Shown one piece after another: positions 1 to 8,725 of a stretch of DNA of 22,500 nt (the first letter of the stretch is position 1; each line of letters opens with the position of its first letter). The position numbers were made by a program, and so were the translations under genes. The notes beneath the pieces were generated by a model. It was not told the DNA's origin, did no database searches, and saw only the letters and a list, made by a program, of their open reading frames with translations. Source of the DNA: Lingula anatina (lineage: Eukaryota > Brachiopoda > Lingulata > Lingulida > Lingulidae); the NCBI RefSeq assembly GCF_001039355.2, contig NW_019775951.1, positions 31,114-53,613 of the forward strand. Reading direction: 5' to 3'.

Positions 1-151
1 TTCCTAAGTAAATTTTCCCTTTGATACCAGTGCAATAACAGGTCACGTGTGTAACGATTCTGATAAAAAAGGCATCTTTCAGTTTGAATTTTTGGGTCAC
101 ACAACGATCAGTCGGTGAGAAAATTTGGTCTGTACGAGCAGTTAAGGGATT

Positions 152-215
152 ATGGAGAGAACGAGGATTGTACTTCTTAGTTTGATATCTGTCCTTGCAG
201 TTGTGCCTCACACAG
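152..215 (+). CDS. Ig gene exon 1: signal peptide
   Basis: The ATG at 152 opens MERTRIVLLSLISVLAVVPHT, a basic n-region followed by a long hydrophobic core. The donor ACAG|GTAAAT leaves one base of a split codon (phase 1), completed by CA of exon 2 to give Ala. The next ATGs do not give a better signal peptide. Confidence 0.7.
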
Positions 216-2463
216 GTAAATTTTCCAAAATTAAATTGACCATCTTAGTCTTTTCTTTTCATTTTATTAGGTTTCAATGTTGGATGTTTTACTTTCTCTC
301 TTCGCGGTGATTTGAACTAATTCAACCGTGAAAAAAAGTGCGGAAATTTGAATGTAGGTAGTTGCTTTTTTATTCGCAAGATGGGCTATGAGAACCACTA
401 TTTGTTGACATGTCCCGCGTTGTCTCAAGAGAGCGGTTAATGTTAACTGATAATACAATGGATGACGTTTGCATTTCAAAGAATTTCTCTGCAGTCCAAT
501 GCTTAATTATGGATACATACACAAATCAAAAATTCTAGCTGTTACATAGAATGCAATGTAATGTTGAAACAATCAGATTGAAAAGATGATCAAATATATA
601 TTAATCTAAGCAAAACCAATAATTATCAAGACTTTCCGGGGAATATCCTTACATTCAATCCTTACAATTCAATCCTTAGATTCAGAAAATGTCTTTTACG
701 ACCGTTAGTAATTAGGAATTATAAATATGTTCATAAGTATGTGTTTTATTCAATATCTCTAGCACATGCACAGACCGTCAAGATCGCAGCGATTCCCGGA
801 CTACGGGTGGTAACCGGATCCTCGTTCAATTTGACCTGTACCGTAAGCAATCACAACTTCACGGCTGGGAATCAGATATACTGGAAATTCAACGGTGAAG
901 CAGTAGTCGATACACAGAGCCATAAAATAGCAGATAAATTCAAAGACCGCTTTGGAATTCTTAATGGAAATAATGTTCAAATCCTTACTAGAACAGGTAA
1001 GAATCATCTGTTTTTTTTTTTTTTTTTTTTTTTTTGTTGTTTTTTTTTAAGTTGGATGCAAAGTCATGTATTATAATGTGCATTGAATTCATGACTCTAC
1101 TCGACCGTGGTTTCATTTACGTTTTGTCATTGTTATCAGTGATGAATGAAGGCATTTTGACTTTAAAAGGCAGATTCCTGTTATCCTTTTTTTATCCATA
1201 CCATTGCAAACAGAATTAGTGGGCTTATATAAAAATATTGTAGACAAGGAATCATATGACGTTTAAGTTTACCACAGAAAAATAAAGCAATAAAGAAACT
1301 AAAAGCATATATGACCTCTATACTTCAGAGGCAAATACAGAGGACGCAGGAACATATGAATGTGAATTAAAAGATCAAGACAATTCACTTGGTAGGGATA
1401 CAATTTCCCTGCAAGTGGCAGGTAAGTTAGTGTGGGTTTGAGCTAAAATAGGCACGGTTGCTGTAAGGTGGCTCCTGAACAGTTTTCAGCGTGTGCATTA
1501 AGCATTGACACTTTCAGCATGCTATTAAAATAGGATACAAATGCTAATGGTAAAATTGCCTATGCTTTTGATGTCTTACTGCCATATGCCCTCTCATATT
1601 ACATGTAGTTATTGGGTTTTCCCCCTTCCTTAAACTTAAATATATTTAAATTTTGTATGAACTCCATGTTAAGAAATATATCACCTTTTCTTGCGTCTTC
1701 GTTTTTGTTAATCAAACAACCAGTTTGTTCCTAGGTGACCGATTTACGCTTTATTTCTTGCAGATTCATTTTCTTCTAATGCCCCACCATCCACCACCAA
1801 ACCAAGCACCACTTCAAAGACGTCAACGCCAACTCCTAAAACTGACCGCAACATATCAGCAGGTAGGTGTCTTTTCTTAGATACAGCTCTAACTAGACCT
1901 GCGCTAAGAAATGAGGGAAATGAATAAAATAATAGAAGAGAAAATTAGATTATGGCATGGATAAATATGGATAAATATAAGTATATGAATCGATTATTGC
2001 ATTATTTTTCTTTTCTGAACTGTTGAGTCGCGCTGGGCAGGCTAAATATATGTAGGAAAATTCATACAACTGTCTAACTTCCAAAATGGAGTTAAAATTC
2101 GCCGTTGCAGAACTTGTATGAATATATCTTTGTATTTTTGTTTGCTAAAAGGATAGCCTCCATATGTAGCAATAAAAACACCGGCTTTTATTTTGATGCA
2201 TTATACTAGGGGCTAAATATGATGAAATATAGTCTAAACTGAAGCGGTTCTAGTTAAAGAAGAAGTAAACGGGCTACGTGTAATTGCTGTACATTCTTAT
2301 CAGCGCCCGTAAGTCAACACTGCAATTTGCTACGACACGACAGATAAATTGTTCAAATACTGATTTTATTTTCAATCATGAGATAGAAATGCAGCTGTCA
2401 TACGTTGATTTGGCCGAAAGACAGGAAAATGGCGGTCTACCAAACGGAAGTGAAATTCTATAG
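152..2463 (+). CDS. Single-Ig-domain surface or secreted protein (exons 152-215, 763-996, 1329-1421, 1764-1862, possible tail 2395-2463)
   Basis: Four exons join in one frame, all through phase-1 introns, which is usual for extracellular Ig genes. Residues 1-24 form a signal peptide (hydrophobic core LLSLISVLAVV, likely cleavage after AHA). Residues 25-130 form one Ig domain with C47, W62 (YWKF) and C111 in the motif DAGTYEC. The 63 residues between the cysteines fit a V-set or I-set fold. NLT (44) and NFT (53) are N-glycosylation sequons. Residues 131-163 are a Ser/Thr/Pro stalk likely to be O-glycosylated. A possible last exon at 2395-2463 carries the ITIM-like motif LSYVDL, but no membrane-spanning exon was found between 1863 and 2394, so the 3' end is unsettled. 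The domain layout is seen in the sequence; a receptor or adhesion role is inferred, and no orthologue is recognised. Confidence 0.72.
216..762 (+). other. Intron 1 of the Ig gene
   Basis: The intron lies between the signal-peptide exon and the Ig exon. No repeat family or second gene is recognised in it. The reverse-strand frame at 267-479 has no domain-like content. Confidence 0.55.
763..996 (+). CDS. Ig gene exon 2: first part of the Ig domain
   Basis: The acceptor TCTCTAG ends at 762 and the donor GAACAG|GTAAGA begins at 997. The exon holds the B-strand cysteine (SSFNLTC), the C-strand tryptophan (QIYWKF) and the DRFGIL block before the E strand. Both borders are phase 1, so the reading frame runs on into DAGTYEC in exon 3. 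A run of about 25 T starts roughly 14 bp into the following intron. Confidence 0.78.
1329..1421 (+). CDS. Ig gene exon 3: end of the Ig domain
   Basis: The acceptor CCTCTATACTTCAG ends at 1328; the donor GGCAG|GTAAGT begins at 1422. The exon is 93 bp and phase 1 to phase 1. It encodes EANTEDAGTYECEL, the F-strand signature with the second Ig cysteine, then the G strand ending SLQVA. An acceptor at 1295 is also in phase but has no pyrimidine tract and would add an atypical insert, so 1329 is preferred. Confidence 0.75.
1764..1862 (+). CDS. Ig gene exon 4: Ser/Thr/Pro-rich stalk
   Basis: The acceptor TTTATTTCTTGCAG is strong and the donor GCAG|GTAGGT follows. The 99-bp phase-1 exon encodes DSFSSNAPPSTTKPSTTSKT and more of the same, ending in DRNISA. 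This is a mucin-like spacer of the kind found between an Ig domain and a membrane anchor. If the downstream intron were retained, the frame would end after about 19 more codons, giving a soluble form. Confidence 0.62.
2395..2463 (+). CDS. Candidate last exon with an ITIM-like tail motif
   Basis: After an AG at 2393-2394 the frame reads LSYVDLAERQ and ends NGSEIL with a TAG at 2461. LSYVDL fits the immunoreceptor inhibitory pattern [SIVL]xYxx[ILV]. The acceptor is weak (GAAATGCAG); an alternative AG after CAATCATGAG adds four codons in the same frame. The exon enters in phase 0, whereas exon 4 leaves in phase 1, so an undetected phase-1-to-0 transmembrane exon would be needed. A 22-codon frame can arise by chance. 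Confidence 0.33.
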   Translation: MSYVDLAERQENGGLPNGSEIL

Positions 2464-2734
2464 TTGGAACTGAATCAGAAACCGTTTTTGTTTTCGAGAT
2501 AATTAGTGTACTCTTAATCATCGACAGATTCATCGGTATTAATGAAATGAAACGAGAAGTGCACAAGAGATTTGTGAACGATAAAAAATTAAAATTGTTA
2601 TCGAAAAGATATATTTTAAATAAGCAATCCTTTAACTATCTAGATATGCATTTATCTTGCTGTTGATAATCATTGTTAAGGTAAGGAGGTAAATAATATC
2701 TATCTACATCCTATTTCATAGGCCCCATTCCCAA
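2464..2734. other. Spacer without recognisable features
   Basis: AT-rich sequence between the candidate Ig tail exon and the foldback element. No coding, RNA or repeat signal was found here. Confidence 0.5.
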
Positions 2735-2910
2735 AGGTCCCATTCAGGACAGGGGACTAACTAGTCCGAGGGTCAAATATGGCCAAACCACTTGAATACT
2801 CCCCCATGGGATATCTATTCAGTGTCTATTAGCGGATTAGACAGCAAGCTTTGTAGTTGGTCGCCATATTTGACCCTAGGACTAGTTAGTCCCCTATTCT
2901 AAATCGGGCC
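2735..2910. mobile_element. Foldback/MITE with ~50-bp inverted arms
   Basis: The left arm (2735-2784) contains GGGGACTAACTAGTCC followed by GGGTCAAATATGG. The right arm (2859-2910) is its imperfect reverse complement (CCATATTTGACCC, GGACTAGTTAGTCCCC). The arms enclose about 75 bp with no coding capacity. Related copies in this window are at 12643-12818 and 17877-18066, with a fragment at 14742-14774, so this is a dispersed non-autonomous family. The superfamily cannot be assigned. Confidence 0.6.
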
Positions 2911-3866
2911 AAAGACACCATCGATCTAACTCTGCGGGGACTCTTGCTGAGTGCAATCAGACTAAATAAATGACATGCCTCCTCCTAGCGTTGAGCAGAA
3001 TACTTCAAAGGTGGTGATTATACAAGAACGTTGGACACGAGAGTGGGCGTACGTGTTATTCACTTAAGCTGACTACACTCAGCAAGAGTCCCTGCAGAGT
3101 TGGATCCATCTACGTGGTGTCTTTGGGAATGATGGTCACTGATACAGAAAGATATTATGCTTTCATGTGTAATCTCTGTAAGCAGAAATTATTAATTAGT
3201 AATTTTATCTCGTGAGTTGCGACGTACATGTAGAAGTGTTTGTAAATTAAATTTTTGGTATTGGCTATTAAATTTTTTTAATATAACCTTTCTTTTTAGC
3301 CTCAAGTATCAAGAGCAATGGTCTTTGGTGCGCGCTTATGACATGGACTTGTTTTCTGATGTCACTCCGGAAATACATGTAATATTAGTTTATAGTTTTT
3401 TGCAATTTTATAGTGACAGTTCCTGGGTACACAGCTTGGACATAAAATGTTTTTTGTTATTCTTGTTTTAAAAAAATAATCAAGTTTGACAATCATGATT
3501 TCAACAACATGTCAGCATTTTTTTCTGACAGTTTTCTAGGGCTTTGTCCATTGCGCCATTTTAGATATTTAGTAATTTCAGCAATCTGATGATCAGCCCG
3601 ACATTTAGTCATGCTCAATCTGTTTTGTATTTACATAAAAATATATTATTATGCAGTTTAATTACTGGACAAACCAGACAGTTATATTCTATCAGGTTTT
3701 TGCGATTTCCAACGTGTAACACTGAGTTAACCATTGAAATGTTCATAATTTTTAAGGGAAATAGTTACGACCAAATGGCATCACTAAACGATTGATGCTG
3801 TCCACGTATGCTGACTCCTTCTCTCCAAAACCAAATAAAAGTGAGGCAAGAACTTGTTGTTCACCC
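2805..3866. repeat. R1: ~1.05-kb repeat, first copy (second at 16815-17847)
   Basis: This block matches 16815-17847 almost base for base, with scattered substitutions and small indels. Homology starts at CATGGGATATCTA, inside the foldback element, and stops at TTCACCC, exactly where the next inverted-repeat element begins. It includes an internal inverted repeat (2909-2959 with 3070-3126; shared core GGACTCTTGCTGAGTG) around a ~110-bp loop. Short open frames at 3217-3471 and 3589-3795 resemble no protein. It may be one edge of the tandem unit or a dispersed element. Confidence 0.75.
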
Positions 3867-3867
3867 A

Positions 3868-4040
3868 GGCCGTAGCCAACAATTTCAAGAGGGGGTTCTT
3901 TTTCTGAAAAAGTGGACCTTTTCCCATAAAAACTTCATGTACCTAGATCAAATTTTACCCAGAGTGGACCTTTTCCCAGCAAAAGGGACGGTTCTTTCGA
4001 ACCCCCCGAACCCCCCCCCCCCCCCCCCTGGCTACGGGCC
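3868..4040. mobile_element. Short inverted-repeat element ending in poly-C
   Basis: The stretch starts GGCCGTAGCCA and ends TGGCTACGGGCC, imperfect terminal inverted repeats. Inside, AGTGGACCTTTTCCCA occurs twice (3911 and 3963), and a long C run follows. The R1/R2 homology stops precisely at its left end, which suggests it inserted into this copy only. Its right end abuts the N at 4041, so no target-site duplication can be read. Confidence 0.45.
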
Positions 4041-4041
4041 N
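4041..4041. other. Assembly N (join)
   Basis: A single N just after a C homopolymer. Together with the N at 8706 it brackets the segment that carries the IAP gene and the Tc1 element, so linkage of that segment to its neighbours is less certain than the rest. Confidence 0.8.
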
Positions 4042-4149
4042 AGCTTTCGTAAAAGGCTTTGTGAAAATCACCTTACCAATGACGAGATCAGCAGTCACAC
4101 TGAAATACTAAAAGATAAGGTAGTATAAAAAATGCCGACCATAATTAAC

Positions 4150-4196
4150 AAATAAACAAAATAAATAAATAAATGAATATATAAATAAATACAAAC
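4150..4196. repeat. AAAT-type microsatellite
   Basis: Imperfect AAAT/AAAC repeats in the putative intron downstream of IAP exon C. Confidence 0.7.
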
Positions 4197-4216
4197 AATG
4201 TGAAATGTTAACTGAC

Positions 4217-4276
4217 CTTCATCTGGATCAAGAGGAACCGACGACGGAGACATAGCCTTTTTCCCACTAGGTTCAC
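4217..4276 (-). CDS. IAP exon C: short linker exon
   Basis: The acceptor TTTAAATAATTCAG and donor GAAG|GTCAGT bound a 60-bp, phase-1-to-1 exon encoding EPSGKKAMSPSSVPLDPDE. This is the Ser/Pro-rich linker position that precedes the RING in related IAPs. It is short, so support rests on splice signals and phase. Confidence 0.5.
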
Positions 4277-6052
4277 CTGAATTATTTAAACAGGATAAAT
4301 ACATGTTTTGGTGAAAATAATGATAATGTCTACTTCGCATCAAACTTGACACTTTATAAAACAATGAATAAGGTACTGTGCTTAAATCATACTATTCTGA
4401 AAGACACAAGCTAACGATAAAATAATTGAACTTGTCCATACCAGTACGGTCGCTGGCTTTGACTTCAGGACTTGCATTTGGCATCTGTGACTGCTCACGT
4501 GGCAAATCACGTGGGGGTGGCGTAATAGGCACTTCCGGTTGGGACACCCTCTGTCGTATGCTTTCTGTGATATTAAGAACAGCCTCGACCAAACTCTCTG
4601 CGCTGTGGAAATCGTCGCCGGTGGTCCTTAACCGCTGTTCGACGGCATTTTGAACGCTCAGACGTTCGAAACCAAGTCCCAGAACCAGCTGTACCAATTC
4701 CGTGTCCATTCTGGCTTTTATTTCCCTTGGCTCCACGTCATATGGTCTGGCAGCACGGCCTGTAGGACTCTTAAGGCAGATAACGAAATTGAATAATATT
4801 TAAAAGAAAAAAATAAAATAAAGGTAAGTTACTGGACGGACTCTATATGGTTTATTATGAAATGGTGAAAACTTGTCTTTAATTTCAATGAATCATATTA
4901 TATCAAATAATCTAAAATCTTAAAATGTTTTCACCAAAACTCTTTGCACATATCTAACCAAACCATCTTTTCATTTCGTGCAGTTTTTTTTTATTTTACG
5001 GCAATACTTTTAGCTATTATTTTATCAGTCGGAGATTTTACTTAATCATACTTGGTACGTACTTGCGAACCAAACTCAGAGGCTTCCAAAGCAGATGCCA
5101 ACCTTCCGTAATACGAGGATGAGCTGCTGCCGGTACTCTCGCGTGACCTCTGCTCCCGTGCGAGATTTGGAAATAGATCCGTCATACCGTCTGCCAAAGT
5201 TTCGTCGAAGCTCCTTTCATACAGCGGCACATTCCTGGGATCATCGCCATTGGCTTGACGGCAACTTGGGAAGCTTCGGCGATGTTTGTCCTGTGGATCG
5301 TTGCCTTTTTGCCACTGTTTTAAATGTCCTCCGCAACTGAAGCAGACTACTTCATCACCCTTTCCAGAATAATATAAACCAGCTCGCGCAAGTTTGAGCG
5401 ACGAGGCTGGAGATGCTGGAGGCCAATTCCTAAAGCTGTTGATGCGATTGGCTTCGAAACGGTATTCCCCTTTCTGACCATCGGATGATTCGCCCTTGGC
5501 GGTATGATGACGACCTAGCTCGTATCCTGGCAGCACTTGTTTAATCGAGAAGAATGTGAATCTCTCTCGTAGTTCAAAGAAATGTCTCGGTAAGAGTTTC
5601 GGCTTCGTGGGAGTTACAGGAATTTGTTCAGTTTCCTTTGATGTAAATCGGTATTCTGGTGTTTCGTGGCCGCCGTTGATTTGCAGGTTTTTGAAAAATA
5701 ATCTGGTAACTTTCTGTATGCTCATCCACCTTTTGTACAGATAATACGCGTGGGTTGCTTTACATATTATGAGTGTTACTACCAGCATGCTCAAACTTCT
5801 GAAACATGTTAAAGACAACATTAGTCTTATCGCCAACTCCAGAGTGTGTTCTCTTGTTCTTAGGAACCCGCGGCCGTCTGAATACCCTTTGTTCTCCAAT
5901 TCAATTTCTTTTCCGTGAGTGCGCTGAGCGATGTTTAGCAAGTTGGTGCGTGTTGAAGTCGGGAAGTAGCCGGGAATTTCAACCCATATTATAAATGGGC
6001 AACAAAGACAGGTTCTCTCTTCGGTTCCAGTTTTCAATTTCCTGGAGGGCAT
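4217..6052 (-). CDS. IAP-type protein with one BIR and one UBA domain (exons 6052-5063, 4769-4442, 4276-4217), incomplete
   Basis: Three exons join in frame (phase 0, then phase 1) to give at least 459 residues. The BIR domain lies at about 198-264 with zinc ligands C237, C240, H257 and C264 (spacing CX2CX16HX6C) and the core CFSCGG...W...DP...HRRSFPSC. A UBA domain at about 351-397 (MDTELVQLVLGLGFERLS...) resembles the ubiquitin-binding domain of BIRC2/3 and XIAP. Residues 83-106 are hydrophobic and could be a membrane segment, or could be intron read through, since a good acceptor (ACATGTTTCAG) lies inside. Family IAPs bind caspases or signalling adaptors and usually end in a RING E3 ligase domain. 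No RING exon was found down to the N at 4041, so the gene is truncated, split by the assembly, or RING-less. Confidence 0.75.
4442..4769 (-). CDS. IAP exon B: UBA domain
   Basis: The acceptor TATCTGCCTTAAG followed by AGTCCT gives a phase-0 join to exon A. A second AG at 4760 is phase 1 and would need a weaker donor in exon A. The exon encodes SPTGRAARPYDVEPREIKAR, the UBA helices, and a Pro-rich linker (ITPPPRDLP). The donor ACTG|GTATGG is phase 1. Confidence 0.72.
5063..6052 (-). CDS. IAP exon A: N-terminal region and BIR domain
   Basis: Open from the ATG at 6052 (MPSRKLKTG) to the donor TCGCAA|GTACGT (phase 0); the frame would stop soon after at 5042. In-frame sequence without a stop continues upstream to an AG at about 6069 (TTATATTTTAG), so an earlier coding exon is possible. 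Residues 1-190 are unrecognised, including a Cys cluster (CLCCPF) and the block YSDGRGFLRTREHTLELA. A Ser-rich linker (about 302-315) follows the BIR. Confidence 0.7.
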
Positions 6053-6074
6053 TGTCTCTTGTATATTACCTAAA

Positions 6075-6390
6075 ATATAAGATGAACATTAAAAATGTTT
6101 AAGACAGATGTATTAAAAGGGATTATCCTGAATACACAACGATTTCCCCATACTAACCAATGGTAAATGGATCAATTTTTTTTTTACATTCAAAGTTAGT
6201 TAGTTCAAAGTTACAGCGACATTAAGGTTGAAAAGTAAACTCTGAGCAAACAGACACTTTAAAACTTTCATGATATAAACACAGAATATGTCATATTCTT
6301 AAATGAAGAGCACTTCTTAATATCTATAGCTTTAAGCTTAATTATTTGTTAATTCATGTACGTGAGGACATGCAACGATTTAAACTGGTT
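6075..6390. other. Upstream region of the IAP gene
   Basis: AT-rich and without recognisable coding sequence. If the TATA box at 6391 is used, this is 5' untranslated sequence plus an intron ending at about 6069. Confidence 0.4.
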
Positions 6391-6472
6391 ATTTATACAG
6401 TTTATTAGCAAGTGACCTCACACTGACCCTTAACGTTGACTGGTGACATCAGAGACAATATTATTGACGTCA
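6391..6472 (-). promoter_or_regulatory. Possible IAP promoter: CRE palindrome plus TATA box
   Basis: On the minus strand a perfect CRE/ATF palindrome TGACGTCA (6465-6472) lies about 70 bp upstream of TATAAAT (6391-6397), roughly 340 bp before the IAP start codon. Order and orientation fit a TATA promoter reading into the IAP gene, with a start site expected near 6365. Both motifs are short, so this is inferred. Confidence 0.3.
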
Positions 6473-6569
6473 TGAGCACGATTCGGAAGCACAGTGGCAG
6501 GGTAAAAATAAGACACATGATTCTGAAAAGACATTTGATATTAATTGATAAGACGGAATAGGCAACAAC

Positions 6570-6643
6570 AATAACAACAACTACTGCTGCTACTACTACT
6601 ACTGCTTCTTCTTCTACTACTACTACTACTACTACTACTATAA

Positions 6644-6685
<42 letters not shown>

Positions 6686-6686
6686 T
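6570..6686. repeat. Compound CTA/CTT/TTA microsatellite
   Basis: Runs of CTA and CTT triplets pass into about 14 TTA triplets, just left of the Tc1-like element. Confidence 0.85.
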
Positions 6687-6735
6687 GAAGAATAAACAAA
6701 GAGAGCAGGCCTCTGCGACGTGTACAATTGAAATA

Positions 6736-8114
6736 CACACACTGGACAATACAAGTGTCACCCCTACTGAACCAATACTTCTGGGGGAGATAAATGACTG
6801 TGGAATGATATGCTCCTGGTAACATTTTATTAACGTCAAATTTCACAAAAAAAATGAGAACAAAATATACATTCTACCAAGATATGCAGTTTCAAGTCCA
6901 AAATTAGTACTTAGTGGCATAGCCACGTGACCTAATAATAGCTGCCAGTCTGCGAGGCAAGGATTCATATAATTGTCTGATGCGTTGAGGGCTTATGCTG
7001 GCCCAAGCATGAAACACTGAATCTAACAGAGTATGTCTGCTGGTTGGACGGGCATTTGTCAAAAGTTTTGATATATCATTCCACACATTTTCTATTATGT
7101 TTGCATCCGGACTCTGGGCAGGCCACATCATTCTGCGAATGCCCTGTCGGTCAAACCAATCATCAACTGCTCTGGGTCTTTGACAAGGAGCATTGTCATC
7201 CTGGTGAATAAATGGATAATTCCTGTCACTAAACATGTTAGTAATAGATGGTAGCAAGCCTGACTCCAAAACATCAATATATTTCTTTTGATTCATGTTT
7301 CCATGAACTATTACCAATTCACCCACGCCATGGATGCTGATGCAGCAACACACCATGATGAATATGCTGCTCCGGGTTCGAAAATTCAGTACATGTGGTT
7401 CAAATGCTATACCAGCAGTTCGCCAACATCGGACACGTCTGTCATCAGAGATCAGACTAAAGCGACACTCACAAAAAACTATATATGACCAATTGTCATG
7501 GACTGTCCAGTTCCAGATCCTGTTGGCCTTAGTTCACTCTACGTTGCCTGTTTTGTAACGATATAAGAGGTTTCTGTCTCGCTACCCTGCTGTACACTCT
7601 CTGAGCATGTAACCGGTGCCTAGCAGTTTTCACAGACAGATTCTTATGTGTGAAATTGTTCCAGAGTGTTGTCAACTGACAAGCAATGTCGAACCTTGAC
7701 AACCTGGACATCAAAATCAGTCGTCGGTCTTCACGGTCGGTAGTTTTTCCTAACCACCCACCAGAGGCAATTTGTCTCTTGATCCAGTGTTTCTATACCG
7801 AGACCTGGCCCTCTGCACGGTTCTGACTGAATAATTCAACTGTATTGATATTTTGACATTGCTTATAGTCCGCCTCTTCAGGTTAATAACTTGACCTCTA
7901 TAATCGTTAGATAATTGCCTGTATCTTGCCATATTGGAGGAAGACGGGAATAACATTTGCTGTACATGTACAAGACCAACAATACAATTCCATGGTACAG
8001 CGGTTTTATACTCATTAGTCAAATTATAAGTAGACCAGGCATTATAACTACTCAAGATCTGCCTACTTTGATTACTCTGATTTAGGGGGTGACACTTCTA
8101 TTGTCCAGTGTGTG
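6736..8114 (-). mobile_element. Tc1/mariner-like element with TA target-site duplication
   Basis: The terminal inverted repeats read CACACACTGGACAATA at the left end and its reverse complement at the right, continuing (A)AGTGTCACCCC. Both ends are flanked by TA (6734-6735, 8115-8116), the hallmark of Tc1/mariner insertion. The 1,379-bp length is near the usual size for the group. The transposase inside is broken, so this copy cannot move itself. Two short derivatives lie at 18183-18422 and 21009-21247. Confidence 0.92.
6904..7932 (-). pseudogene. Degenerate Tc1-type (DD34E) transposase
   Basis: The start MARYRQLSNDYRG at 7932 leads into a helix-turn-helix region (ISIQLNYSVRTVQRARSRY). A stop and frameshift follow near 7750 and another frame break lies between about 7540 and 7690. 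The last part (7356-6904) is intact in sequence: HQDDNAPC holds the second catalytic Asp and PDANIIENVW the Glu, with exactly 34 residues between. The first catalytic Asp, expected just before ECRFSL at about 7465, is missing. The family cuts and pastes DNA at TA sites. Confidence 0.88.
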
Positions 8115-8116
8115 TA

Positions 8117-8705
8117 GTTTAATTAAGAGGTAATTGCTACTTCTTGTATAGCTTCAACGAAGGGCGCATTTCTAGGATAACCCGTATCACCCCCAAAATT
8201 TAATAATTTCTTCCTTGGCCAATTTGTGGTCTATACTGAAAAAAATATTAGAACCCTTCTATGACTTTGCGCATAACTCTGGGAAGACAAACAAACAAAC
8301 TGTCAGAACCAAAATCATAACCTCCTTGTCGAAAGAAGAATAATAAAAACTATAAGAAACAATAATAATATTCCTCAGGGAGAAGAGATTGCCCCAGTAT
8401 GTATTCACCGTGCGTCTAGCTGTATATCGCACTATCCCGCACTATATTTCACATAATTGTACAAACCAATTACCTTTTATTGCAAATAAACATTATTATA
8501 AAGGATACTGTAAGGGTTTCTTATCATCCAGATGCCGAAAATGAGGTCTTTCCTGCATCTAATTATTTAATAATTCAACTACCTTAATGGTGATTTAAAA
8601 CAATAAAAAATCTCCTCGAAAACATTAAATATTGGCGTTTATATTTCTCATTTCTATCTTGAGTAAAGGGAACTCAAACCTTTTATCGTCACATTAACGC
8701 CCTAA
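8117..8705. other. Spacer with no recognised feature
   Basis: AT-rich sequence between the Tc1 element and the N at 8706. No counterpart is seen before the second duplication copy (18423-18756). Confidence 0.5.
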
Positions 8706-8706
8706 N
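8706..8706. other. Assembly N at the edge of the duplication
   Basis: The N sits immediately before the TTA repeat at which homology to 18757 onward begins. The left edge of duplication copy 1 therefore coincides with an assembly join inside a microsatellite. Confidence 0.8.
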
Positions 8707-8725
8707 TTATTATTATTATTATTAA

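Noticed and set aside
741-1076. Open frame reading through the exon 2 donor of the Ig gene into poly-T
   Set aside because: The part after 996 is poly-Phe from the intron T run. The splice signals and the Ig continuation at 1329 explain the real gene.
1296-1328. Longer version of Ig exon 3 starting at 1296
   Set aside because: In phase, but the acceptor has no pyrimidine tract and it adds 11 residues that break the spacing before DAGTYEC. The 1329 start has a better acceptor and a standard Ig strand.
3217-3795. Short frames within R1
   Set aside because: The second copy R2 disrupts them with substitutions and indels, so they are not conserved coding sequence.
4077-4099. A 23-bp minus-strand stretch with perfect-looking acceptor (TAGTATTTCAG) and donor (GTAAGG) after IAP exon C
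   Set aside because: Joined in the phase left by exon C it gives a stop at the second codon, so it is not a normal internal exon. It was left out of the IAP model.
1-4216. A RING exon for the IAP gene
   Set aside because: Looked for the Cys/His pattern on the minus strand below exon C and did not find it. Absence in the window does not prove absence from the gene.
7288-7558. Plus-strand frames across the Tc1 element
   Set aside because: They are antisense to the transposase relic and have no domain content.
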